Below are positions 1 through 8,920 of a stretch of 64,000 bases of DNA, in pieces (positions within the stretch are counted from its first letter, which is position 1; each line of letters starts with the position of its first letter). Source of the stretch: Bullifex porci (GTDB taxonomy: Bacteria; Spirochaetota; Spirochaetia; Sphaerochaetales; Sphaerochaetaceae); assembly GCF_009695635.1 (NCBI RefSeq), contig NZ_VUNN01000003.1:62001-126000 (forward strand), given 5' to 3'. The position numbers and the translations under genes were made by a program. The notes beneath the pieces were generated by a model. That model searched no databases and was not told where the DNA came from. It saw only the letters and a list, made by a program, of their open reading frames with translations.

Positions 1-2
1 AA

Positions 3-2297
3 AACACAAAATCAATAGCAAATAATATTATTGAAATAGCCGAAGAGGAGTATGACAGACTTAAAGCCTTCTTTGGGGAGGACCCTAATTTTAATATCCC
101 AATATATGTAGATGAAGAAATAAAACAGTTTAATGCTTATTTATCAACCTACCCTTCTAACCATATTTTATATTATAGTGCATATTTTTCTCCGAGCATT
201 TTCGATGGAAGCGATACAATTAGAAACATATTAAGGCATGAGCTAACTCATACATTTTGTAATACGATGAAGGGATTATCAGCAAAGATAACAACTCTAT
301 TTGGAGACTCATATAATTTTCCATTTTATCTTCATTTTTTAGATTTCATTACTGAAGGTATAGCTGTTTATACAGAATCGATGGATGGAAAGGGAAGATT
401 AAATGATCCCGTTTATAAAGCTCCTTTAATACAAGCAAGGTTAGAAAATAAAAAACTTAATTATCTAGATGCAGCTGGAAGTAGAGACTCTTATCCAGTA
501 GGTACACTCTCATATTTATTTGGAGGCGCATTTTTAGAGTGGGTTTCAGATAAATATGGAGAAGAAAAGCTTTCAGCTTTTATCGTAGATATATCAAAAA
601 ATATTATCTCGTTCCCTCAAAATGCATATTCTAAACACTTTTCTTCACGCTTATACGATGATTGGAAAGCATTCTTAGCAGATATTGATGTACCTCAGGA
701 CATTCTTGAGCCAAGAATTAAAGATAGTAGCAAGTACTATAGTGATATGGTAGCTTCTAACGATGAAGTATTTGCAATAGATTCATATAGCTCAGAAATT
801 ATAAAGATAGATAGTAATAAAGCTAAAAAGCTTTTTTCTTACCCATATGACTCTTATTCAAGAATAGATACTAAAGACGATAAATTTCTAATATCATATA
901 CATCCTCAGAACTTTGCTACACAGCGCTATATAATAATAAAGGTAAAGAGTTAAAGAGATTTAATGGATACTATGAAGGACACTTTATTAATGATGATAT
1001 AGCGTTAATTAAATATGATGATGGTTACACATATTTAGACATAGTTGGAAAGGATACTATTAATCTTGGATACTCTATACTTGTAAATAATCTATTCTCC
1101 TATAATGATAAATTAGGATTTCTCTTTGAGGACCAGGAGGGACAAGCAATAGCTATTATTGATAATGATATTAAGCTATATAGAGTTCCTAAGCAAATAA
1201 AGATAGATACTATAAGCTCTAACAATGATATTTTATCATTTTCTTATGCAAAGGAAGGTGAGCTAGTTAAATATGGTGAGATAGATATTAATAATAAAAA
1301 GCTATATCTATCTGATACAAACATTAATGGTGGCATTTATAACCCAGTTAGAGTAAAGGATGAAATTTATTTTATCTCAAAATTCTTTTCATCCTCTGCA
1401 GTTTCCTATATAAGCATTGAGGATATTAGCTTAAAAGAGGAATATGAATTAACAGAAGAAACCTATTTAATAGCTGATAAAAAAGAAGTTTTAATAGATA
1501 AAAAAAGCTATAACCCAATATTATCAGTTCAAAAAGGGCAGATTTTACCTTTTGCAGGTACTTCCTCCAATATATTAACATACAGTGGATTTGGTATTAC
1601 TTGGATCTCTGCAGATCCTACAGAAAAGCTTAATTTTGCAATATCTTCAGGCTTTGAGCAGAATTCTAAGAGATTATTTTTAACATTAAATGCCTCTTAT
1701 AATAATATTAAGGCTTCCTTTTTTATTAATGAAAATAGAAGCTTATCAGAGTTAACATATACAAAGGAGTTCTTCTTTAAGAGCTCGTTAAATAAGCTAA
1801 AATTACAAAATACACTATATTTTATGACTCCAAGCAATAAGCTTAGTAATAATTTTTATATTTCATATAAGGATTTACATTTCAAAGGAAGGTCAAGATA
1901 TGATTATTCTGGATACAACATATACCTAAATTTATATAATCTTTCACCAATTGTTGGAACTATTGTTTATATTCCTGGTATTTTTCCAACTGAAGTAAGC
2001 CTTTCTTATTCGGTTAAATCTAAATATGTTAGTCTAACTACTACCACTCATCTATTAACTTTTGAAGTACAAAAATCACTCTACCCTTTACCGCTCTATA
2101 TTACTGTTATCGATTTAAAGGGAGGTGTGTCATCATATATTTATAAAAGTAATATAATTAATAGCTATTCCCTTAATCTATCATTAACGTTAGCTCCAAC
2201 AATAGGAAGAATTACAAAAGCCTATTCTAAGCTAGAGTTTATAGCTACATATGGTACAAAATGGAATTTCTCTTTTAATTTTTCATATTACTATTAA
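3..2297 (+). CDS. Peptidase MA-like zinc metalloprotease with C-terminal barrel-like region (5' end outside window)
   Basis: The reading frame is already open at the left edge, so the N-terminus is missing; the first internal ATG (267) is not the start. Bases 237-251 encode HELTH, the HExxH zinc-binding motif, and about 35 residues later FITEGIA supplies the likely third zinc ligand (E), the arrangement of gluzincin 'peptidase MA' proteins. The middle holds repeated short beta-strand segments resembling a propeller or exported beta domain. The last 200 residues alternate aromatic and polar residues and end in FSYYY, as outer-membrane barrels do. I infer a surface-exposed or periplasmic protease anchored in the outer membrane; the substrate is unknown. 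A strong hairpin terminator follows the stop. Confidence 0.7.
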   Translation, partial: NTKSIANNIIEIAEEEYDRLKAFFGEDPNFNIPIYVDEEIKQFNAYLSTYPSNHILYYSAYFSPSIFDGSDTIRNILRHELTHTFCNTMKGLSAKITTLFGDSYNFPFYLHFLDFITEGIAVYTESMDGKGRLNDPVYKAPLIQARLENKKLNYLDAAGSRDSYPVGTLSYLFGGAFLEWVSDKYGEEKLSAFIVDISKNIISFPQNAYSKHFSSRLYDDWKAFLADIDVPQDILEPRIKDSSKYYSDMVASNDEVFAIDSYSSEIIKIDSNKAKKLFSYPYDSYSRIDTKDDKFLISYTSSELCYTALYNNKGKELKRFNGYYEGHFINDDIALIKYDDGYTYLDIVGKDTINLGYSILVNNLFSYNDKLGFLFEDQEGQAIAIIDNDIKLYRVPKQIKIDTISSNNDILSFSYAKEGELVKYGEIDINNKKLYLSDTNINGGIYNPVRVKDEIYFISKFFSSSAVSYISIEDISLKEEYELTEETYLIADKKEVLIDKKSYNPILSVQKGQILPFAGTSSNILTYSGFGITWISADPTEKLNFAISSGFEQNSKRLFLTLNASYNNIKASFFINENRSLSELTYTKEFFFKSSLNKLKLQNTLYFMTPSNKLSNNFYISYKDLHFKGRSRYDYSGYNIYLNLYNLSPIVGTIVYIPGIFPTEVSLSYSVKSKYVSLTTTTHLLTFEVQKSLYPLPLYITVIDLKGGVSSYIYKSNIINSYSLNLSLTLAPTIGRITKAYSKLEFIATYGTKWNFSFNFSYYY

Positions 2298-2320
2298 AGG
2301 ATAATTAATTTAGATTAAAA

Positions 2321-2350
2321 AAAATGAGGCATCGGCCTCATTTTTTCTTT
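2321..2350. terminator. Bidirectional intrinsic terminator
   Basis: A 10-bp stem (2321-2330 with 2335-2344, loop ATCG) is flanked by an A-run on the left and a T-run on the right, so it can end transcription of both converging genes. Its right arm overlaps the stop codon of the minus-strand transporter. Confidence 0.85.
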
Positions 2351-3249
2351 CCTGTATTTACTATCACTATACCAGTAACTACCAGTATTAATGAAAGAAT
2401 GTATTTAATCTGAAGTACATTTTCTCCAAGTAGCAGAGAGGCTGCTAGGGCTCCTGAAAGAGGATTAACACACTGAAAAACAGATATTCTACCTACTCCA
2501 TTAGCACTAACTAGACTTGTCCAGAGCATCAAGCAAATTGAAGAAGCTAAAGCTAAGAATAGTAAGCAGGAGAAGCCAAAGATTCCACCATTTGAGAGGC
2601 GACCTCCCATAAATAAAGCAATAATAAAGAGCTCTAGTCCACCAATTAGGAGGTTATATCCACTAGCCTTAATTGGATCTATTCCCTTAGTTACCTTTCT
2701 AGATACGTTAGTTCCAAATGCAAAGGATATAATAGAAAGCAGCATTACTCCCTCACCCTTTAAGGAGAAGGATTCAAAGGAGCCACCCCATAAGAAGCAT
2801 ACTAGGATACCTGTAAAACCAAATATAGAGCCTAATACCTTTCTTGTATTTATCTTATCATCCTTAAACATAAAGTGAGCAAAGATAGTCATAAAAATAA
2901 AGCTTGTACCATTTAATATAGAGCAATTGATAGATGCAGCACTAATCATACCAGCAAACTGAAGTCCATAAGTAAAGCCTGTTTGTATTGAGCCTAGAGT
3001 TAAAAGTGGAACTATCTCATTCTTTTCCATAAATGGAAATTTCTTATCTCTAATAGTGCAAACGATAAGTAAAATAATACCAGCTGTAATAAATCTGATT
3101 CCAGCAAATAAAAATGTGGAACCAGTATCATTAATATTAAATAGTAAGTAGCTCTTCTTTATAACAGGGAATACAACACCCCAAAGAATTTGACAAAATA
3201 CTGCTAGCAGAGCTGCATATGCAGGAATCTTTAAATAATTCTTTTTCAT
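2338..3249 (-). CDS. EamA/DMT-family transporter (10 TM)
   Basis: About 303 residues with ten hydrophobic segments in two five-helix halves, the layout of EamA (drug/metabolite transporter) permeases. The second half contains GxxLLGE-type residues (SLLLGENVL) typical of this family. These proteins move amino acids, nucleosides or other small metabolites across the inner membrane; the substrate cannot be read from the sequence. I place the start at the ATG giving MKKNYLK because GGAAGG lies just upstream of it. An in-frame ATG 27 bases further out (3276) also has an AGGGAG-like stretch only after it, so it is less likely. It stands alone and shares a terminator with the converging upstream gene. 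Confidence 0.8.
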   Translation of the reverse strand: MKKNYLKIPAYAALLAVFCQILWGVVFPVIKKSYLLFNINDTGSTFLFAGIRFITAGIILLIVCTIRDKKFPFMEKNEIVPLLTLGSIQTGFTYGLQFAGMISAASINCSILNGTSFIFMTIFAHFMFKDDKINTRKVLGSIFGFTGILVCFLWGGSFESFSLKGEGVMLLSIISFAFGTNVSRKVTKGIDPIKASGYNLLIGGLELFIIALFMGGRLSNGGIFGFSCLLFLALASSICLMLWTSLVSANGVGRISVFQCVNPLSGALAASLLLGENVLQIKYILSLILVVTGIVIVNTGKKK

Positions 3250-3402
3250 ATACCTTCCAATCTCCCTGTAGACCATAGTACTTTATTGATTATTAATCTA
3301 GCATTCTTGATATTAAAACTAATTAATTAAGCAATACTTTTTTCTGAAAAATGTAAAAAATCTCTGTAATAATTGAGGGAAATGTACGATTTTTGTTGTT
3401 TT

Positions 3403-3431
3403 TTGTTGCGTTATCGATTATTCGATTGTAA
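3403..3431 (+). promoter_or_regulatory. Putative promoter with palindrome in the spacer
   Basis: TTGTTG (3403-3408) is followed at 17-bp spacing by a weak TATA-like TTGTAA (3426-3431). Between them is a perfect 5-bp inverted repeat, ATCGA-TTAT-TCGAT (3413-3426), a plausible operator for the BMP-type ABC operon. Only position and symmetry support this. Confidence 0.3.
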
Positions 3432-3484
3432 CATATAAAAGTAGTGTGCTACATTCTTTACATAATACCGGTTGGGGGTTAGAT

Positions 3485-5017
3485 ATGCAAAATAGCAGTG
3501 CAATCGAGCTTAAAGGTATCACTAAACGGTTTGGAAAGGTCGTTGCTAATGATAGCATTAACCTTGAAATTCGAAGAGGTGAGATACTTTCCCTTTTAGG
3601 GGAAAATGGAAGTGGAAAAACCACTCTAATGAACATGCTCTCAGGTATTTATCAGCCTGACGAAGGTCAAATTTATGCTGATGGCAAACAAATTTCAATT
3701 ACATCTCCAAAGGATGCATTCTCCTATGGTATAGGAATGATTCACCAGCACTATCACCTTGTTGATGTATTTACTGCAGCTCAAAATATTATATTGGGCT
3801 TATCAGAAGAGAAGCTTGATATTAAAAATACAAATGAGAAAGTAAAAGAGATTTGTAGTAAATATGGTTTTGACATCAATCCAACAATGAAGGTATACGA
3901 TATGTCTGTTTCTCAAAAGCAGACAGTCGAAATTGTAAAGGTCCTCTATCGTGGTGCTGATATCCTAATCCTTGATGAACCAACTGCTGTATTAACTCCT
4001 CAAGAAACAGAAAAGCTATTTGATGTCCTTAGAAATATGAAAAAGGATGGTAAAGCTATCGTAATCATCACTCATAAGCTTGCAGAGGTAATGGCAATTA
4101 GTGATAAAGTAGCTGTTTTAAGAAAGGGTAAATATATTGGTACTGTAAACACAGCTGAAACTAACCCTCAAAAGCTAACAGATATGATGGTTGGTCACTC
4201 TGTAACACTTAATATCGACAGACCAAAATATGACAATGTAAAGGAAAGAATTGTAATTAATGGACTAACATGTCTAGACCAAGAGGGTATTACAAAGCTT
4301 AATAATGTTAGCTTTACAGCATATGGCGGTGAAATTCTAGGTGTTGCTGGTATTGCAGGCTCAGGACAGAAGGAGCTTCTTGAATGTATGACAGGACTCT
4401 ACCCTATTAAGAGTGGTTCAATTAAATACATTCCACCTGAGGAAGATAAGGAAATAGAGCTAGTAGGTCTTACTCCAAAGAAAATTAGATCACTCGGTGT
4501 TGGTATGGCATTTGTACCAGAGGATCGTTTAGGAATGGGACTTGTTGGATCTATGGGTATGACTAACAATATGATGCTCCGTTCTTGGAAAAGCGGTAAA
4601 ACACCTTTTGTAAATAAAAAGGCTCCAGAAGCATTAGCAAAGAAAATTTGGGATGACCTCGAGGTAGTAACTCCATCAACCTCATTCCCTGTAAGAAGAA
4701 TGAGTGGAGGAAACATTCAAAAGGTTCTTGTAGGTCGTGAAATTGCAGCAATGCCAAATGTACTTTTAACTGCATACGCTGTAAGAGGTCTCGATATTAA
4801 TACATCCTACACAATTTATAATTTGTTAACAGAGCAAAAGATGAAGGGTGTTGCTGTAGTATATATCGGAGAGGAATTAGATGTTCTGCTCGAGCTATGT
4901 GATAGAATCCTAGTTCTCTGTGGTGGTGAAGTTAGTGGTATCGTTGATGCAAGAAATACAACTAAAGAAGAAATAGGTCTTATGATGACAAGCATTGGAT
5001 CAAAGGAGGCTAAATAA
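3485..5017 (+). CDS. BMP-type (nucleoside/simple-sugar) ABC importer, double ATP-binding protein
   Basis: A 510-residue protein with two fused nucleotide-binding domains, as in RbsA and in the NBD of BmpA/PnrA-associated transporters. The first domain has Walker A GENGSGKT, signature VSQKQ and Walker B LILDEPTAVLTPQE. The second has MSGGNIQK but a degenerate Walker B (LLTAYAVRGLD), normal for the second half of this family. The start with a GGGGG sequence eight bases upstream is preferred over an ATG 39 bases earlier. It overlaps the first permease gene by one base, and two permeases and a substrate-binding protein follow, so this is the energising subunit of a nucleoside-like importer. Confidence 0.9.
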   Translation: MQNSSAIELKGITKRFGKVVANDSINLEIRRGEILSLLGENGSGKTTLMNMLSGIYQPDEGQIYADGKQISITSPKDAFSYGIGMIHQHYHLVDVFTAAQNIILGLSEEKLDIKNTNEKVKEICSKYGFDINPTMKVYDMSVSQKQTVEIVKVLYRGADILILDEPTAVLTPQETEKLFDVLRNMKKDGKAIVIITHKLAEVMAISDKVAVLRKGKYIGTVNTAETNPQKLTDMMVGHSVTLNIDRPKYDNVKERIVINGLTCLDQEGITKLNNVSFTAYGGEILGVAGIAGSGQKELLECMTGLYPIKSGSIKYIPPEEDKEIELVGLTPKKIRSLGVGMAFVPEDRLGMGLVGSMGMTNNMMLRSWKSGKTPFVNKKAPEALAKKIWDDLEVVTPSTSFPVRRMSGGNIQKVLVGREIAAMPNVLLTAYAVRGLDINTSYTIYNLLTEQKMKGVAVVYIGEELDVLLELCDRILVLCGGEVSGIVDARNTTKEEIGLMMTSIGSKEAK

Positions 5018-6105
5018 TGAGTGCAGAAGTAAAAAAAGCTCCTCTAATTAGACTTGCAAAGAAAGATGCAATGGATCCAAAGAAGGCTTGGGCTATCAGA
5101 GTAGGATCAATATTATTTGCTCTTATTTTAGGATGTATTCCAATTTTAATTACTGGTAACAATCCTATTACTGCTTATATAGTTATTCTTCAAGGCTCAC
5201 TTGGAAAAACCTTTTACTTTAAGCAAACTATTAAGCTTGCTATCCCACTTTTAGGAACTGCGCTTGCAATTGCACCTTGTTTTAAGATGAGATTCTGGAA
5301 TATTGGTGCTGAAGGACAGATTACAGCTGGAGCTATTGGAGCCTCATTCTTTGCAATCTACTTTGCAAAGAGTATGCCACATGTACTTCTTTTAATCGTA
5401 ATGATGGCAGCAGCTGCCTTAATTGGTGGTATTTGGGCTATGATTCCAGGCTACTTCAAGGCAAAATACAATACTAATGAAACTCTATTTACCTTGATGA
5501 TGAACTACATCGCAATTGGTATTGTTGCATGGCTACAGGGTGGTCCTTGGGAAGGAAGAAAGGGAACTCAGCAAATCCCTCTATTTGATAAAAATGCATA
5601 TCTACCTACAGTATTCGGTATCCATATTGGTTGGATTATCGTATTAGTATTAGTAATTTTAGTTCATATTTACATGAACTATACTAAGCAGGGCTATGAG
5701 GTAGCAGTTATTGGTGATAGTGTTAACACAGCTAGATACGCAGGAATGAACGTTGGCTGGATTATGGTAAGAACAATGTTAGTTTCTGGTGCAATTTGTG
5801 GTATCGTAGGCTTTATCCTTGTATCTGGTCAGAATAAAACTATTACAAGTAACGTAGCAGATGGTGTTGGCTTTACAGCTATTACGGTTGCTTGGTTAGG
5901 ACACTTAAATGCCTTTGCTATGATAGCAATATCGTTAATACTTGCTATTTTGGAAATGGGTTCAAGCTACCTACAGCAGGTATTAGGAGTTCCTTCTGCA
6001 ATTAGTGAAATTGTATCTGGTATCCTACTCTTCTGTATGCTTGGTTGTGAATTCTTTATTAACTATCAGATGATATTCAGATCTAAGAAGGAGGTTAAAG
6101 CATGA
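5017..6105 (+). CDS. BMP-type ABC importer, permease subunit 1
   Basis: A 362-residue polytopic membrane protein of the BPD_transp_2 (RbsC/YufP) type. It has about nine hydrophobic segments and the conserved stretch FWNIGAEGQITAGAIGA, the family signature seen in nucleoside permeases such as YufP/NupP. A long basic, hydrophilic N-terminus precedes the first membrane span. Its ATG overlaps the TAA of the ATPase gene and its own end overlaps the next permease, so translation is coupled. It would form half of the inner-membrane channel. Confidence 0.9.
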   Translation: MSAEVKKAPLIRLAKKDAMDPKKAWAIRVGSILFALILGCIPILITGNNPITAYIVILQGSLGKTFYFKQTIKLAIPLLGTALAIAPCFKMRFWNIGAEGQITAGAIGASFFAIYFAKSMPHVLLLIVMMAAAALIGGIWAMIPGYFKAKYNTNETLFTLMMNYIAIGIVAWLQGGPWEGRKGTQQIPLFDKNAYLPTVFGIHIGWIIVLVLVILVHIYMNYTKQGYEVAVIGDSVNTARYAGMNVGWIMVRTMLVSGAICGIVGFILVSGQNKTITSNVADGVGFTAITVAWLGHLNAFAMIAISLILAILEMGSSYLQQVLGVPSAISEIVSGILLFCMLGCEFFINYQMIFRSKKEVKA

Positions 6106-7088
6106 ACACACTAGTAACCTTAATCGCTGCTGCTGGTACATTTGGTACAGTACTCATGTTTGGTACTCTTGGTGAAATTCTCACAGAGAAATCTGGTAAC
6201 CTCAATCTTGGTGTAGAAGGTATCGTATTCATGGGTGGTGCCTTTGGCCTTGCTGGAGCATATTCATATGAAGCACTTGTAGGAGTTGGCTCCTCAAATG
6301 GCTTAATAGCAATTATTGTTGCAGCAATATCAGCATTCCTTGCTGGTGCAGTTGCATCTGCCCTATTTAGCTTCTTAACAATTACTTTAAGAGCTAACCA
6401 AAACGTTACAGGTCTTGCATTAACAATTCTAGGTACAGGTGTTGCAAAGTTTACAGGTGAATATATGCGTCATAAGGTTGGCGGCTTCGTTACACTTTCA
6501 AACCCATTAAAGGAAGCCTTTACCTTTGTTCCAATGCCAAACTTCCTGCAAAACATTCCTATTATTGGAAAGATACTTTTTTCACAATCTATCTTCTTCT
6601 ACATTGCAATAATTTTAGCTGTAGCTATGCATCTATTCTTCCAGAAGACTAAAACAGGTCTCTATTTAAGAAGTGTTGGTGAGTCTCCTGTTACAGCAGA
6701 TGCAGCAGGTATTAACATGGTAAAATACAGATACCTAGCAACAATTATTGGTGGTGGAATTTCCGCTATTGGTGGTATGGTTTATGTAATGACCACTGGT
6801 GGCTGTACTTGGAATGAACACTCATTAGCAGGTATTGGTTGGCTTGCAGTAGCATTAGTAATCTTCTGTATGTGGAAGCCACTCAATGTACTTTGGGGTG
6901 CTATCCTGTTTGGTGCACTAAAAATTATGTATATGAGAGTTGTACTCCCATTCTTCCCTACCGAGCTATATAAAATACTCCCTTATGTAGTAACTGTAAT
7001 AGTACTTATCATAACTAGTATGCGAAATAGCCGCGATAAGCAGCCACCTGCTTCCTTAGGTCTTAACTACTTCAGAGAAGACCGCTAA
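6102..7088 (+). CDS. BMP-type ABC importer, permease subunit 2
   Basis: A 328-residue membrane protein of the same permease superfamily, matching the second subunit (YufQ/NupQ-like): GTLGEILTEKSGNLNLGVEG near the N-terminus is the characteristic motif. AAGGAGGT sits at the end of the preceding gene, upstream of this ATG, which overlaps it by four bases. It pairs with the previous permease as the heterodimeric translocation pore. Confidence 0.9.
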   Translation: MNTLVTLIAAAGTFGTVLMFGTLGEILTEKSGNLNLGVEGIVFMGGAFGLAGAYSYEALVGVGSSNGLIAIIVAAISAFLAGAVASALFSFLTITLRANQNVTGLALTILGTGVAKFTGEYMRHKVGGFVTLSNPLKEAFTFVPMPNFLQNIPIIGKILFSQSIFFYIAIILAVAMHLFFQKTKTGLYLRSVGESPVTADAAGINMVKYRYLATIIGGGISAIGGMVYVMTTGGCTWNEHSLAGIGWLAVALVIFCMWKPLNVLWGAILFGALKIMYMRVVLPFFPTELYKILPYVVTVIVLIITSMRNSRDKQPPASLGLNYFREDR

Positions 7089-7148
7089 AATGGTGGATAT
7101 AAAACTTAATCCCATAGTCGTATGACTAAATATATTCGGAGGATACAT

Positions 7149-8351
7149 ATGAAAAAAACATTGGCTCTCGTACTCGCTCTTCTCATGTGTTTAACAAGCG
7201 TATTTGCACAGGGTGCAAGTGATGCAGACACAAGTAAGACAACTAAAATTGGTTTTGTTGTTATTGGCGATGAAAACGACCAGGGTTACACCTACAACTT
7301 CATGAACGGCATGAATGCAGCAATTTCTCAGCTCAAGAGTGAAGGATATGATGTTGAACTTTCTGTTAAGAGAAATATCGCAGAAGACGCAGGTTGTGTA
7401 GATGCAAACCTCGCACTCGCTGCTGAAGGATGTTCAATCATCTTCAACAACTCATATGGTTTTGAGCAGTATATGCAGCAGGCAGCTGATGAATTCCCAC
7501 AGGTTAAGTTCATCTCATTAACAAACTGTGGTTCTCAGGTTGATGGTAGAGATAACACCTACAACGCTTTTGCTAGAATTTACGAAGGTAGATATATCGC
7601 AGGTGTTGCAGCAGGTATGAAACTCCAGCAGCTCATCGACAATGGTACAATTAAGGCTGACCAGGCAGTAATTGGTTATGTTGGTGCTTTCTCATTTGCT
7701 GAAGTTATTTCAGGTATGACATCTTACTACCTCGGCGCAAGAAGTGTTTGTCCTTCTGCTACAATGATCGTACAGTTCGTAGGTTCATGGGGCGACCCAA
7801 CCTTAGAGGCTGAAGCAGCTCAGGCTCTCATCGACCAGGGTGCAGTAATGATCAGCCAGCACTCAGATAACACAACTCCTGCAACAACAGCTCAGAAGAA
7901 TGGTGTATTCCACACAGGTTACAATAATGACATGACAGCAGTTGCTCCAAAGGCTTCTCTCCTCTCATGTAAGATTGACTGGACAAAGTACTTCCACGAC
8001 TTCATTAAGAACGAGCTTGATGGGAAGGGTAACCCATCTGACTACTGTGGTACATATGCTAACGGTGAAATCGTTGTTACAGAGCTTAACGAAGCAATTG
8101 CAGCTCCTGGAACTAAGGAAGCTATGGCTAAGGCTGAAAAGGCTATCGCTGATGGTTCTCTCCAGGTATTCGATCTCTCAACATTCACAATTGGTGGCAA
8201 GACAGCTACTAATGCTGATATGTATGACGGCTTCGCAGCAGTTAAGGGCGACGCAGTTAAGAACGGTGCTTTCCTGGAATCAACACTCCAGTCAGCTCCT
8301 TACTTCGTTGGCCAGATCGACGGTATCAAGTGGCTCAACGCAGCTTATTGA
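7149..8351 (+). CDS. BMP-family substrate-binding protein
   Basis: A 400-residue periplasmic binding protein of the BMP/Med/PnrA family: KIGFVVIGDENDQGYTYNFM is the usual start of the mature fold, and GVAAGMKLQ and IGYVGAF follow. The signal peptide MKKTLALVLALLMCLTSVFA fits cleavage after VFA; LLMC is a poor lipobox, so lipidation is uncertain. I chose the ATG nine codons inside the longest frame because GGAGG lies seven bases before it. Codon choice is visibly richer in C-ending codons than in neighbours, as in highly expressed binding proteins. It is the last gene of the importer operon and is followed by a strong terminator. The likely ligand is a nucleoside or related compound. Confidence 0.9.
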   Translation: MKKTLALVLALLMCLTSVFAQGASDADTSKTTKIGFVVIGDENDQGYTYNFMNGMNAAISQLKSEGYDVELSVKRNIAEDAGCVDANLALAAEGCSIIFNNSYGFEQYMQQAADEFPQVKFISLTNCGSQVDGRDNTYNAFARIYEGRYIAGVAAGMKLQQLIDNGTIKADQAVIGYVGAFSFAEVISGMTSYYLGARSVCPSATMIVQFVGSWGDPTLEAEAAQALIDQGAVMISQHSDNTTPATTAQKNGVFHTGYNNDMTAVAPKASLLSCKIDWTKYFHDFIKNELDGKGNPSDYCGTYANGEIVVTELNEAIAAPGTKEAMAKAEKAIADGSLQVFDLSTFTIGGKTATNADMYDGFAAVKGDAVKNGAFLESTLQSAPYFVGQIDGIKWLNAAY

Positions 8352-8371
8352 TTTATTCTTTAATAAAAAAG

Positions 8372-8400
8372 ACGGCAGGCACTTTGTCTGCCGTTTTTTT
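8372..8400 (+). terminator. Intrinsic terminator of the BMP operon
   Basis: A 7-bp G+C-rich stem (8372-8378 with 8388-8394) followed by seven T residues, 20 bases after the stop codon. Confidence 0.9.
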
Positions 8401-8404
8401 ATGC

Positions 8405-8410
8405 TATCAT
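8405..8410 (+). promoter_or_regulatory. -10 box (TATCAT) of a probable leaderless gene
   Basis: TATCAT ends six bases before the ATG at 8417, which has no Shine-Dalgarno sequence because the preceding terminator leaves no room. A -35 candidate (TTGTCT, 8384-8389) has a short 15-bp spacer and lies in the terminator stem, so this is the weakest of the leaderless promoters in the window. Confidence 0.45.
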
Positions 8411-8416
8411 AGAAAT

Positions 8417-8920
8417 ATGAAAAAGATTTGTTTATTACTACTTACTCTATTATTAACTCTCACTTTATTTGCTAACGGAAATTCAGAAGAAGATACAGCT
8501 TCTGTAATCTCATTTGAAAGTGTTGATATCTTTGGAAATAGTGTTTCATCACAGGAGCTTTTCTCTTCATCAAAGATAACAATGATTAACTTCTGGGCAA
8601 CCTATTGTAACCCTTGTATTGGAGAGCTTCCATTTTTAGCTAAAATTCCAGCTAATTATGATCCAAGTGAACTACAAATAATTGGTATTATTACCGATGC
8701 AACTAATCAAAATGCATATGATAAAGCAATCTCTCTTATAAAAGAAAAGGGAGCAGATAGCTATATCCACCTACTCCCATCTAGCTCTATGAACGATGTC
8801 TTAAGCAATATTTCAGTTGTACCAACTACCCTCTTTGTTAATAATAAAGGAGAAATTATTAAGAGTGTTCTTGGTAGTAACACATTCAAGAGGTGGCAAG
8901 AAATCATTTCAGAGCTTTAA
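8417..8920 (+). CDS. TlpA/ResA-like periplasmic thiol-disulfide protein
   Basis: A 167-residue exported thioredoxin-fold protein. The signal peptide MKKICLLLLTLLLTLTLFAN is followed by an acidic linker and a TlpA-like domain with WATYCNPCIGELP, so the redox-active CxxC is CNPC. A cis-proline segment (VVPTTLFVNNKGEI) completes the fold. TlpA/ResA proteins reduce disulfides in exported substrates such as cytochromes. The start is set by the signal peptide and a -10 box six bases upstream; there is no ribosome-binding site. Its stop codon overlaps by four bases the stop of the converging bile salt hydrolase gene. Confidence 0.85.
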   Translation: MKKICLLLLTLLLTLTLFANGNSEEDTASVISFESVDIFGNSVSSQELFSSSKITMINFWATYCNPCIGELPFLAKIPANYDPSELQIIGIITDATNQNAYDKAISLIKEKGADSYIHLLPSSSMNDVLSNISVVPTTLFVNNKGEIIKSVLGSNTFKRWQEIISEL

